Both the position numbers and the translations under genes were made by a program. The notes under the pieces are model-generated. The model did not search any database. It was not told the DNA's origin and saw only the letters and a program-made list of their open reading frames with translations. From Amoebidium appalachense (taxonomy: Eukaryota; Ichthyosporea): a stretch of 64,000 nucleotides of DNA. Location of the stretch: NCBI GenBank assembly GCA_963693365.1, contig CAVNZM010000009.1:2604001-2668000 (forward strand). Direction: 5' to 3'. Shown here piece after piece: positions 37,807 to 48,104 of the stretch (position 1 is its first letter; each line of letters begins with the position of its first letter).

Positions 37807-38432
37807 CTGGCCCCCCCGCCTCACCCTCCCCCCCCCCCCCCCCCCCCCCCCGCCCCCCTTTTTTTTGCGTACGGGTAGAAATAAATGCATCTTGCTGTTA
37901 CACGTAACTTGGCGTTGTAACTGTAAAGTGTTATCCGTGGCACTAACAGTTCATGGTGGTGAATCTGACGGGCATAACAATACTCCGGGTAGAAACGCCG
38001 GCCACAAATAACCCAAAATAAAAGTGTGGTAGCAAATAGACGACTTCTAGATATATTTCCTTTCATTGTGTTCAACGTCTATGTGTGTGTGTGTGTGTGT
38101 AAATGTTTGTGTGTGTGTGAATGTGTGTGTGTGGGCCAAGTGAAGGTTGTATGCGTTTTTGTCGACTTAGTTGTTTTTGTATTCTATTCGATTATTACTT
38201 TGTGTGTACATGTGGACAAAAAAAAAATCACAAAAAAATTACCAATGACCACCGCCCAGCTTGAATCACCCTAGCTCTAGTGTAAAAAAATAATCATTAT
38301 CAGCCACAAACCCTTCTAGTACGCTCGCCCTAAATGTCATATTCACATTACTGAGTTGATTTAATTGTGTTTCTTACTCTATTTTTTTTCAACAACTGTC
38401 CGCCTGTAGCTATTAAAACATTAAAATGTACA

Positions 38433-38471
<39 letters not shown>

Positions 38472-38492
38472 CACAGGCCGGTGTGTGTGTGT

Positions 38493-38523
<31 letters not shown>

Positions 38524-39448
38524 GATATAGAATTTGCCGTCCTCATCCCCGTGTCCCCCTAAACCGGTGTTAGCAGACCTTTGAGGTTTTTGTGATTGGA
38601 TTGGTAGTTCTATTTCATTAAAATTTTCAAAATGTCGTTGTACCAATGATATAGTACTTTGTAAAAACAATGTCGCCGAATTTCTCTAAAAAAAGTGCGT
38701 TCCATTTTGGGTTAAGAAACAAAAACCGTTTTGATACGGGAATCACCTGACCTCTGCCGTCATTCAGCCCAGCGTGTTCACAGTAGACTCCGAAACCGCT
38801 GGTTTTTTCCTTTTTATTTCAAAGCCCCGAGTACGTACATCCTCTCGGGCCCAACTTTAGGGCACTATCTCATTATCAAATATATAGTTATTTTAGGCTT
38901 TTTCATTAGTATCGCAAGAATATTTAGCGATTTTGATGTCATAAAAACAACTAAGCAACGTTTCGATGGTTTTTGATGCCTCACAAAATGGCCTTAGGTC
39001 CCCTCCAAATTCCGGATTTGAGGTCCGGCAAACAACGCATTATATATATAGATAATAGATAATAGGCATATGCACAGGCCTAGCCACATATGTGCACACA
39101 CGCACACATACACACACACACGTACGCACACACCAGCACACAGACACACACACAGCACACACACATACACACACACACACACATACAGAGAAAGTGAGAG
39201 ACTACCACACACATGACACCGGGAGCCCGCTGTGCGCGCACAATTAAGGTGCGTTAACACGTGAGCTTCGTGAGCCGCGGCCGGCTGCCGATCATATGCA
39301 TGTGCCGCAGGACCCAGCCGCTCTGATTAATCTTCTTCTCGGATTGATTAATCTTCTTTTACGCTCGCACCTCTTCTCGAAGGTGTATAATAAACATGGA
39401 TATTATAGACATAAACACCCAAAAAAAATTACATAGGCGTTTTCTTGA
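37677..39448. other. Intergenic with C-runs and TG/CA microsatellites
   Basis: Second copy of the retrotransposon flank, then C-runs (about 37760-37805 and 37830-37850) and TG tracts (about 38082-38135, 38438-38470 and 38480-38522). AT-rich unique sequence follows, then CA-rich sequence (about 39090-39185). No gene recognised. Confidence 0.55.
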
Positions 39449-39637
39449 CTATCGAAACCAATTTTTTGCCTGCTTAACATGTATTCTTGGGCTGCTGGGT
39501 AAGTCGGTGGAAGCGCCGCAAATGTGACAAACGTTGGTGCGCTGGCACCAATGTTCAACCACACGAACATATTGCCGTAGTTCGATAGGATCGGATGACA
39601 TCAGCACCGTGACAATATCGTCGGCAAACTGAGACAT
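39449..39637 (-). pseudogene. Possible reverse-transcriptase fragment (FADD motif)
   Basis: A 62-codon minus-strand frame begins MSQFADDIVTVLM and continues with LRQYVRVVEHWCQRTN. This matches the pattern of a non-LTR RT catalytic motif (F/YADD) followed by the amphipathic helix with WC..TN. Nothing upstream or downstream continues the domain, so it is at best a short relic. Confidence 0.4.
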
Positions 39638-39753
39638 GTTGGAATTACAGCACGTGACGTCACCGTCTCACCGTGACGTCCAATTAAAATGCGCCTGAAC
39701 TTGTGCGGCAGAAGGATATGATTGGACAACATTGTTCTCTCCACAGAACTTTT

Positions 39754-39883
39754 GGATTATGCGAGGGACTTGGTAAAGTTCGAATCGAATCGTGAAGGGC
39801 CGCCAGGCCCGGAGCACGGCGCACGGCGCACGACCCGACCCGCCCGCGCTGCCTCGCGGTCCCCCGGGGAGCTGGATCATCCG

Positions 39884-39917
<34 letters not shown>

Positions 39918-40074
39918 CCCCAGATCCCCCCCCGGCCCCCCTCCCCCCCCCCCCTCCCCCCCGGGGACCGCGAGGCAGCGCGGGCGGGTCGGGCCGGGCG
40001 CCGTGCGCCCGTGCTCCGGGCCTGGCGGCCCTTCGCGATTCGATTCGAACCTTCCCAAGTCCCTCGCCCAATCC
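39754..40074. mobile_element. Foldback (long palindrome) element, about 320 bp
   Basis: The left arm from 39754 (GGATTATGCGAGGGACTTGG, through GAATCGAATCG and GGGCCGCCAGGCCCGGAGCACGG, to CGCGGTCCCCCGGGG) is the reverse complement, with few mismatches, of the right arm ending at 40074. The arms are ~110-120 bp and flank a C-run loop (about 39884-39960). Such hairpins are typical of foldback or MITE-like elements. The right arm abuts and slightly overlaps the outer end of the inverted repeat at 40068. Confidence 0.75.
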
Positions 40075-40370
40075 ATTATTGGACTAGTCACGTGACCTGG
40101 TAACTTTGAGATCACCCCCCCCACCAAACCACCCCCAATCCGATCGCGATCGATCTATATCCCACTTTCCACTTTTTTTACTTAAAATTGAAAAAGAGAA
40201 AAAAGAGACAAAACAAATGAAACAGCACTACTCGCTTCTAAGTGGAAAAGTGGCAAAGGACTACAGACACTTATCGATTTAAATCTTAAACACGATAACA
40301 TAGTGTCACACTAAGGATCAGGCCGGGGAACGGGGAACGGGGGACGGGCAGCAAAACGTTTTAAGTATGG
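40068..40370 (+). repeat. Left ~300-bp inverted repeat of a ~21-kb interval
   Basis: From CCAAT at 40068 to AAGTATGG at 40370 the sequence matches the reverse complement of 61130-61430. Long identical blocks include ACTTATCGATTTAAATCTTAAA, TAGTGTCACACTAAGGATCAG and the GGGAACGGGG / GACGGGCAGCAAAA block; other parts have diverged by substitutions and small indels. Confidence 0.85.
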
Positions 40371-40383
40371 ACACGGGCACGGG

Positions 40384-40930
<547 letters not shown>

Positions 40931-41170
40931 GGGGGGGGGGGGGGGGGAGAGACTACGAGCATTGTAATACAAAAACAGGGATCTGTATATACTTCGCGGG
41001 TTCAACTTTACATTAGCATACAATACGGTATAACAATTCCCAAACCACAAATCTGATCAGCATCGATAATCTAAACTACGAGCATAGAAATTCCAAAATT
41101 TTAAGGTGAGTGTCGATTTTTCTACATACAGCTCATTCATACTTGGTATGATCGGATTGCATGATCATCT

Positions 41171-41584
41171 TTGAACAGAAAAGGAGGAGAGAGGGACGAG
41201 ACTGTGTTATGGTACGTCAACCAGAGATACACTGTTGTCGTCATCACCGCCATTTTCATTTTCACCCTCGCCATCTGCCAGTGGCTCGTAAACCGGCTCC
41301 TCGGAAGTTCAACACGCCACGATTCAAATGCACATTATGTTCCTCCAAAGCCTCCAACTCAACATACTGAAAACAAGCGCACCAACAACACCACCACCAC
41401 CCAAATCGCCGCCACTGCTCTTACGTCGTTTGACGGAGTCGCCAGAGCCGCGTCGGGGAGACAGACCACAACCAAAATGACACTCTTTCGGCTTGACGTT
41501 GTGTGTCTCGCTTCAGATGCTGTTCGTTGTTGTGCACCTCGCTTGAGAGTTTGGATTTCTGTGCCTGTAGCACTTTCAAGTTAA
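41171..41584 (+). CDS. Possible small membrane-protein ORF, no ATG
   Basis: A 137-codon open frame on the plus strand with one strong transmembrane segment (VVVITAIFIFTLAICQWLV, about residues 22-40), then a Thr/Asn-rich stretch. The frame has no ATG before the membrane segment (an in-frame stop lies at 41162-41164), so a splice, a non-standard start or an indel is required. It overlaps the minus-strand ORF at 41421-41759. No family recognised. Coding status uncertain. Confidence 0.3.
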   Translation: MNRKGGERDETVLWYVNQRYTVVVITAIFIFTLAICQWLVNRLLGSSTRHDSNAHYVPPKPPTQHTENKRTNNTTTTQIAATALTSFDGVARAASGRQTTTKMTLFRLDVVCLASDAVRCCAPRLRVWISVPVALSS

Positions 41585-41759
41585 TTTGACGAGAAAAGGC
41601 CCTGATCTCGTCCTTCTTCTGGGCGTTCACGGCGGAGGTAGCGGCGTACAAATACGAATCCTCGGCCAACACACAACTGAAAATCTTCTTGTCTTCATCG
41701 GTCACAGGCCATGGGTCTTGGTCGCATAGAGCACTGCCAGTGTCACGATCATCTGTCAT
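41421..41759 (-). CDS. Hypothetical 112-aa protein, unknown function
   Basis: ATG-initiated frame beginning MTDDRDTGSALCDQDPWPV. The N-terminus is acidic and the middle is probably helical and charged (KKDEIRAFSRQINLKVLQAQKSK, read in part). It is not a homopolymer or repeat artefact and its composition is protein-like. It lies just inside the left inverted repeat, like the compact ORFs inside the right one. No family recognised. Confidence 0.4.
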   Translation of the reverse strand: MTDDRDTGSALCDQDPWPVTDEDKKIFSCVLAEDSYLYAATSAVNAQKKDEIRAFSRQINLKVLQAQKSKLSSEVHNNEQHLKRDTQRQAERVSFWLWSVSPTRLWRLRQTT

Positions 41760-42084
41760 GAACGCGATGCATCTGCCAACAACTTGTCATCCCATTATCA
41801 GCTTTGTAGGAGCGATGTACTTCGACGTCGGGCGAAAAAATAGAGTCGGCATCGATTTTCAAAAGTTTAACACAACCGGAAGTCACGAACATCAATTGTG
41901 GCTATACCAGAAGTGTCGAGGGTGAGATGTGCACAAACGTCGAGCAACTTATCCAACAAAAATCGTATTCGTCAATCGAATCGATGACAGTCCCGTTAGT
42001 CACCGCGAGGACCTGTGCGTGACGCCACAATCTGGCAAGGGACTCGGAAGGCAGGGAAACCCGCATGTTGCTTTGCATGCTCGG
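41760..42084. other. Unique sequence left of the solo LTR
   Basis: No clear gene. The minus strand may have held part of the frame now interrupted by the solo LTR, but stops and phase changes prevent a firm call. Confidence 0.35.
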
Positions 42085-42743
42085 TGTCGTATCCTAACGT
42101 GTATGTATTAAGAGACGCGGCACTCTTCTAAGTATACACACACGGAAAGGAACGAACGTGTACTGAAAAACGGTAAAGTTTATTAAGACCAGGCTCCGAC
42201 GGGCAAACTTAGATCCGAACGGAATGAGGCTAAGTCACAACTGAGGCCATCAAGGCCGTGCCCTACAAGATCATCATCACCTGGCCCCCCTACGATGCCA
42301 CATTCCGTACATTCCGATCTAACTTTATCGTGCGCCTGCACGAGCTAAGTCGATCGGCTCACACTAATATATTTATCCAAGTCTCACCCCTCTCCCTTCC
42401 CCTAGTGGCACCGCAGAGTCTAATTCTACATTTCATACTATCCCCTTCCCCCCCTCCCTCCCCCCTTTCCTCTACATCGAAATATACTATAAATACGTTT
42501 GGCAGCATATACTATCAAAACTTGCCAATATTTACAAAGGGCTTCTGCCCGAACTTATCCCATTCCAAAGTCCTCCTATGATCATGATCTATCCTACACA
42601 CTAATTAGAATTCTATTGGTCGGCTGCCCCGGCTGACGTGGTCCAGTGCCCTGCGCCGGCAGAGGCAAGATGCACGCAGCTGTACAGCTATCTTGAGGCC
42701 CCGGACTTGATCTTGATGATCTGTGGACCCGGGCCACCCCCCA

Positions 42744-42774
<31 letters not shown>

Positions 42775-42825
42775 ATCTCGATCGTAGACTTAGGCTGATC
42801 TGCTGAGACGGATTAGTATATGTCA
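42085..42825 (-). mobile_element. Solo LTR of the same chromovirus family
   Basis: A 741-bp LTR (TGTCGTATCC to GTATATGTCA on the plus strand) related to 29076-29800 but diverged by many substitutions and small indels, hence older. CTCGG on both sides (42080-42084 and 42826-42830) is the 5-bp target duplication. No internal region is present, so it formed by LTR-LTR recombination. Confidence 0.92.
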
Positions 42826-43045
42826 CTCGGGTCACGCTTGTCGGAGGGCCTTCAGTTGTTTCCAGTGCATCAAAGAAATCAATAATAACCCGAAAAGTCC
42901 CAGAGATACGAGCATAGCGAACAGAAGCCATTGTGAACCCGTTAACACGAACAATTCCAACGGGCTTAACAAACACAATCAAACACTGAAATTTTGTGTC
43001 ACTACATAGGAGCTTAAAACACGGTTCGTAGAGGATGGAAAACAA
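42826..43045 (-). pseudogene. ORF fragment interrupted by the solo LTR
   Basis: A minus-strand open frame from ATG at 43045 (or internal ATG at 42931, MASVRYARISGTFRVIIDFF) has protein-like composition and runs straight into the LTR at 42825. The remaining part, if any, would lie left of 42085. No family recognised. It could be another gene of the 21-kb element inactivated by the retrotransposon. Confidence 0.4.
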
Positions 43046-43160
43046 AATTAAAAATCTGTTCTAAAAACATAGAATCTTAAAGTGACCGGGCCGTTCACGA
43101 TGGGAAACAGAATAGAAAATCTTTTCTAAAAACATGATAGAAGCTTAAAACACGGCTCGC
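43018..43160. repeat. Short duplicated motif, also found near 56.9 kb
   Basis: GATGG(G/A)AAACA.AAT.(A/G)AAAATCT.TTCTAAAAACA occurs at about 43032, about 43099 and again about 56892, in the same orientation. Confidence 0.6.
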
Positions 43161-43790
43161 ACTAGACGTTAGTATGCCAGCAGACAAAGAACGTGTGTGG
43201 TGTGGCGGCTGAAGGGTCGGTGATACCATGTCGCCGATAATGACTCACTCACATTCCAACGCGGCAGCACATAAGATATATGCACTTGATATATTTAAGT
43301 AGCCCATCCACCTCTAATGCAAAAGCAACAGAAAAGAAAAAAATGTAGAATGGTAAAATAGATTAATAATATATAAAAAGATAATCAAGTGCAAAGCCTG
43401 AGATTTATTGCATTACATCATGCTCAAGCACATCCGATCTTATATTGCACTTGCCGGTAAACTTTGGCACATCTTATGAGCTTTTGTTTATGCAGGACAG
43501 AGCTTTCCAATTGGTCGACCGTTCACAGCCAGCGGCAAGAGCATCTTATTGGCCAGACGAGCACTTCTCAGCACAACATCGGAATCCCTCTCAAACAAAA
43601 AAAAACTAAAATAATAATTAAAAAGGCGAAAAAAAAGAATTAAAAGCCCCTATTACTATATATATATTAATTATTGTAACATTTCAAGGCCACATTCTTT
43701 TATTGTTACTGCTAGGCTAACAAATAAAGTGGTTTCGCTCATGATCCCTGGGAAACAATGGCATGCATCAGCAAAGATCACCCCCCATCC
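43161..43790. other. AT-rich unique sequence, no gene seen
   Basis: Stop-rich in all frames. TATA-type and poly-A-like stretches only. Confidence 0.5.
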
Positions 43791-44730
43791 GAAACCTGTC
43801 CTGTACGACTTTAGGACGTCCTATCGTCGTTAATACATCTAAAAGATAGCTTAGGACGGGTTTAGGATAACCCGGAATTTCAGGATGGCAAGGCGTCTGA
43901 AACACATCCCATATATATTAAATACGTCTGGCATGGATTCAAGACAGTGGACATCTTAAAGACGTAGTAAAGTCGTCTGACAAGATGTCATACAGACACC
44001 TGGAAGTGCACTTATACCCATCAGCACAAGTCCGGATGTCCTTAACCCCCCTTTAAATTGTCCGATGGGTTGCGGATGCATACGGGATATATTAAAGACG
44101 TCTTTCGAATTTTCTGGTCTTTTACGTCTTAAAGATATCCTGGACGGATTGAGGACATATTGTTATCATCCCGGAACATGGGGTAGTTAACAGATGTCCT
44201 AAAGACGTCTGCACTCATTCTACAGGATGTCTATGAGAGATACCGATACATATTATATAGATGTGTGTAAGATGCATTATACACGCAAGTAAGTTGACAC
44301 AAGGCGCTCGTGGGATGGGCGTAGAGATATGTTAAAGATGTACTGCAGAGATCTTAGTACAATCTTTATCCTCTCTTAATCCCGTATGGCCATGCAACAT
44401 TTGCGAAACGAACTGATTGCGTTAGGATGTCGTCAAGATATATCACAGCTAGGCAGTGGATCATCTAAGGAGATCTTTGGAGAGTTCTTTTGTAGCGCTT
44501 TTGGCCATCCCAATTATATCTTCAAGACAGGCCAAGTCTGTGCATGTGATATGCTAACGCAATCTTAGGCAAGTATTGGTGATACCTTTCTGCGATCTTC
44601 ACGCCCTATTTGGGGTAGCTTAAAGATGTTCAGAGTTGCAATTAGGTATTGTGTTAGGATTACTTTAGGACCTCTTTAAGGCTTTACTGGGATCGATTTA
44701 GATGATCTTTAAGTGTTCCCTGGGATAGAA
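43790..44730. repeat. Degenerate repeat region with recurrent TTAAAGAYGTC motifs
   Basis: Motifs of the type (C)TTAAAGA(T/C)GT, TTAGGACGT, GTCCTAAAGACGTCT and AAGACGTCTG recur every few tens of bases, and similar ones appear at 55.7-56.6 kb. The look is that of an old, decayed tandem array. No gene recognised. Confidence 0.5.
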
Positions 44731-45375
44731 AAGCAAAGCACGTATCGCTATCCTCAGCCACGGCGTCTTCACCACCCGGTCAATGCCGATTACCCAGGAC
44801 CACGATCCATGAAGCGCGGGTTAGCTCAATATATACGGCCGGAAAAGGGATTTCGCATTTGATTGTGGGATAGATCATCACTCCAACGTTTTTGATTGGT
44901 TGTTTTTTAGGATCGAATTTCACACTGCATTCACAATGAAGGCGTCACAAGGTACGCTTTTATTGAAACATGAAACATGAAGGCGTCGCGCAGGTGCGCG
45001 CGAGGCGTTGATAGCCAATGGAAACAAAGATTTACTGGAGGGGTGCAAACCAGAATCCGAAACACTGTTATCATTACAATCATGATCCGTCTAATGTAAG
45101 TAAAACTGGGGCATTCAACTGCCAAATACAGAAGTTTTAGTTATAGTAATATTTAAGGTACCTATAAATTAGGCGAGATACCTTGGCAAACGGTGCAATG
45201 CCTGCGCGGAGCAAGTGGCCGGTGCGTGGAATTTACCCTAAATAAACACATTAAAAAATAAAAAAAATAAAAAAATGCACAAAAAACGCAAAAAAACGCA
45301 AAGATATATATCGCATACCTTAGGAAGCTCCTAAGAATATCATCACGCTATACTAGAGCTATACTTACTATTCTG
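44731..45375. other. Unique sequence, no gene seen
   Basis: Includes a short repeat of the ATGAAGGCGTC type (44936-44990) and an A-rich stretch (about 45241-45300). No convincing frame. Confidence 0.45.
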
Positions 45376-45795
45376 TCAGTACGTCCTGAATAAATACGCC
45401 AACCATACCTGAAACTGCAGTGCGGATCGCCGACCATAAAACTCCTTACACCCCACCACCCTAAGATACACTCCCTCCTCACCTTCTTGCAGTCGAATAT
45501 AGCAGCTGTTGTATGGGAATATTTTTCTTTTCACTGGAAGAGGCAGATCCCCCCGTGGAGTCCCCGGTGCTTCAGCAGGCGTTAACCCCGCTAGGAACAA
45601 CTGCAGCTGTAGCGGCAGGAACTTTAGGCAATTGCCACGTCCTTCAAGCCTGGGGCTGGGGTCGAAGTTCCCTTCTGATGCAAAATAGGCATCCAGCTTT
45701 GCAAGGTGCAGGCCTTTCTTATCCTGCAAGCCTGTGTTTGGGACAAAAGGATTCGAGTGGATCAGAGTAATCTTCCGCAGCGCAGCCGGCGGGCC
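45376..45795 (-). CDS. Unidentified open frame (possible exon)
   Basis: A minus-strand frame of about 140 codons with protein-like composition outside the homopolymers (including LIHSNPFVPNTGLQDKKGLHL and YNSCYIRLQEGEEGVYLRVV). No family recognised and no clear start: upstream it runs into a G/C-run. It could be an exon or a transposon relic. Confidence 0.25.
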   Translation of the reverse strand, partial: GPPAALRKITLIHSNPFVPNTGLQDKKGLHLAKLDAYFASEGNFDPSPRLEGRGNCLKFLPLQLQLFLAGLTPAEAPGTPRGDLPLPVKRKIFPYNSCYIRLQEGEEGVYLRVVGCKEFYGRRSALQFQVWLAYLFRTY

Positions 45796-45804
45796 CGCCG
45801 GGGA

Positions 45805-45838
<34 letters not shown>

Positions 45839-46018
45839 GTTGCCATTGCCTTGGAAATAACCACCCAATGTGTAAACCCACCCCCCCCCCACCCCCCCCC
45901 CACAAAAAAAAAGCACACTATACAATGACCCCCCCCCCCCATGGACCCCACCTATGGGACCAGCAAATTTCAGTGGGGGTGTGTGAGCCATCACGTTTGA
46001 TGCCTCCCCCCCCCCCCT

Positions 46019-46060
<42 letters not shown>

Positions 46061-46600
46061 CCCCCTCCCCCCCGTCCATTCGGAGGGTTTTGGCAGATAT
46101 TGAGATTTTAGATTTTTCGTCTTGAAATTCCCCGATCACGTTCCCCCCTCCGTCGGGAAAAAATCCTACGGACTCCCCCGTGTGTACTTTGCATTAACAT
46201 ACCTTCCCATTGGGAAAACCAAAAAAAACTGCATCGAAATCCGTCCATTCTGAGGGTTTTTGCTCGTTTTTTCCCTCCACAACACATGCACACTATAGAA
46301 TGACCCCCCCCCCCCCCCCCCCCCCTCTTGGACCCCCCCTGATGGGCCGGCAAATGCCCGTGGGGATGTGTGGGTGAACGTGGGCACTCCCCCCCACCCC
46401 CATCTACGTTTGGTGATGAGAAAGTCAGCTACTTGCTAAAGGAAAGGGTGTTTGGGTTTTTTGAATACGAAGGCTGGTATGTTGCATGCGGGACTGGAGA
46501 AAACACTGAAATTCCCCGATCACGTCCCCCCCCCCCTCCGTCGGGAAAAAAAATTCTACGGACTCCCCCGTGTGTACTTTGCATTAACATGCACACATGC
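45796..46600. repeat. Homopolymers and a ~385-bp direct segmental duplication
   Basis: A segment starting GAAATTCCCCGATCACG and ending GTGTACTTTGCATTAACAT occurs at 46124-46200 and 46508-46590. The blocks before it (C-run, ATGGACCCC / TTGGACCCC, GGGACCAGCAAAT / GGGCCGGCAAATG, and CGTCCATTC.GAGGGTTTT) are also duplicated at about 45930-46100 and 46240-46390. Confidence 0.7.
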
Positions 46601-46771
46601 ACACACACGGTGCACCCCCCCCCCCTCCCCTTCCCTCTCAACTGAACACGAATCCCCCCCTTCCCCTTCCCTCTCCACCGAGCACATGCACACATGCACA
46701 GACATGCACGCCCACACACACACAACACACACGATGCACACAGACATGCACACACACACAAACACACAACA

Positions 46772-46835
<64 letters not shown>

Positions 46836-47015
46836 CACACACACGGTGCATTTCCCCCCTCCCCTTCCCTCTCCACAGAGCACACACACACACACGTGCA
46901 CACATGCACACACACGGTGCATCCCCCCTCTCCCCCCCCTTCCCTTTCAACTGAGCACATACACACACACAGACATGCACACACACACAACATACACAGA
47001 CATCCACACATCAGA
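46591..47015. repeat. Minisatellite of CACACACGGTGCA plus C/T-rich units
   Basis: ATGCACACACACGGTGCA followed by CCCCCC...CCCTTCCCTCTC and (A/C)AC.GAGCACA recurs at about 46590, 46833 and 46904, interspersed with a (CA)n tract (about 46773-46832). Confidence 0.8.
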
Positions 47016-47883
47016 CACAGAACAGCTTCTAGCACGAGACATTTACCACAAAGTTTATGGCGGGGATGGTGAATATGCCCCTGGAGTACGAGGGTCACAC
47101 GAAAAAAACACAACGTTGTAGCTCGTATAGAACCCCCCTTGTAGCATAGTATATGTACATATGTTACCTAGACATTATTGGTTTTTCAATAACTACCCAC
47201 AGAACAGCCTCTAGCACGAGAGATTTACCACAAACTTTATGGGGGAGATGGTGAATGTGCCCCTGGAGTACGAGGGTCACACGAAAAAAACACAACATTG
47301 TAGCTCGAATAGAACCCCCCTTGTAGCATGGTATATGTACATGTGTTACCTAGACATTATTGGTTTTTTCAATAACTACCCACAGAACAGCTTCTAGCAC
47401 GAGACCTTTACCACAACGTTTATGGGGGGGATGGTGAATGTGCCCCTGGAGTACGAGGGTCACACGAAAAAAACACAACATTGTAGCTCGAATAGAACCC
47501 CCCTTGCAATTGTAGCATAGTATATGTACATGTGTTACCTAGACATTATTCGTTTTTTCAATAACTACCCACAGAACAGCTTCTAGCACGAGACCTTTAC
47601 CACAACGTTTATGGGGGATATGGTGAATGTGCCCCTGGAGTACGAGGGTCACACGAAAAAAACACAACGTTGTAGCTCGTATAGAACCCCCCTCGTAGCA
47701 TAGTATATGTACATATGTTACCTAGACATTATTGGTCTTTCAATAACTACCCACAGAACAGCCTCTAGCACGAGAGATTTACCACAACGTTTATGGGGGG
47801 GATGGTGAATGTGCCTCTGGAGTACGAGGGTCACACGAAAAAAACACAACGTTGTAGCTCGTATAGAACCCCCCTTGTAGCAT
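47016..47883 (+). repeat. ~183-bp satellite array, left part
   Basis: Tandem units of 182-189 bp with landmarks ATAACTACCCACAGAACAG, CTAGCACGAGA, TTTATGGGGGGGATGGTGAA, GGAGTACGAGGGTCACAC and TTGTAGCATAGTATATGTAC. Neighbouring units differ at linked sites (GCCTCTAGC...GAG versus GCTTCTAGC...GAC; TCGTATAG versus TCGAATAG), suggesting a higher-order pattern. The array is interrupted at 47883 by the transposon and resumes at 51620. Confidence 0.93.
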
Positions 47884-47900
47884 TAAGGGATACGGGATCG
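47884..47900 (+). repeat. Left terminal inverted repeat, 17 bp
   Basis: TAAGGGATACGGGATCG, perfect complement of 51603-51619. Sequences diverge immediately inside. Confidence 0.93.
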
Positions 47901-48083
47901 CGCGGCTCGAATACTTTCTGGCCCCGCACAGATCGATATCTATCTGGATTGAGTGGGCTTGATCTGCCTATTGGGCACCTAAGATCGTGTGGCCGAGCTA
48001 TACCATGTACACACGGCATGCCACACACGTGTCCGGACAAAACTGCGCTGCACATTTTTCATGAAGGCGGGTTGTTTTCTAAC

Positions 48084-48093
48084 TATATATATT
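48084..48093 (+). promoter_or_regulatory. TATA-like box before the transposase gene
   Basis: TATATATATT lies about 12-20 bp upstream of the transposase ATG at 48105. This is close for a classical TATA box, so it may drive a very short leader or be chance. Confidence 0.3.
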
Positions 48094-48104
48094 AGGCACT
48101 CACA

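Noticed and set aside
39586-39603. 18-bp identity with 58265-58282 (TAGGATCGGATGACATCA)
   Set aside because: Single short match without extension; could be chance or a tiny dispersed repeat, insufficient to call.
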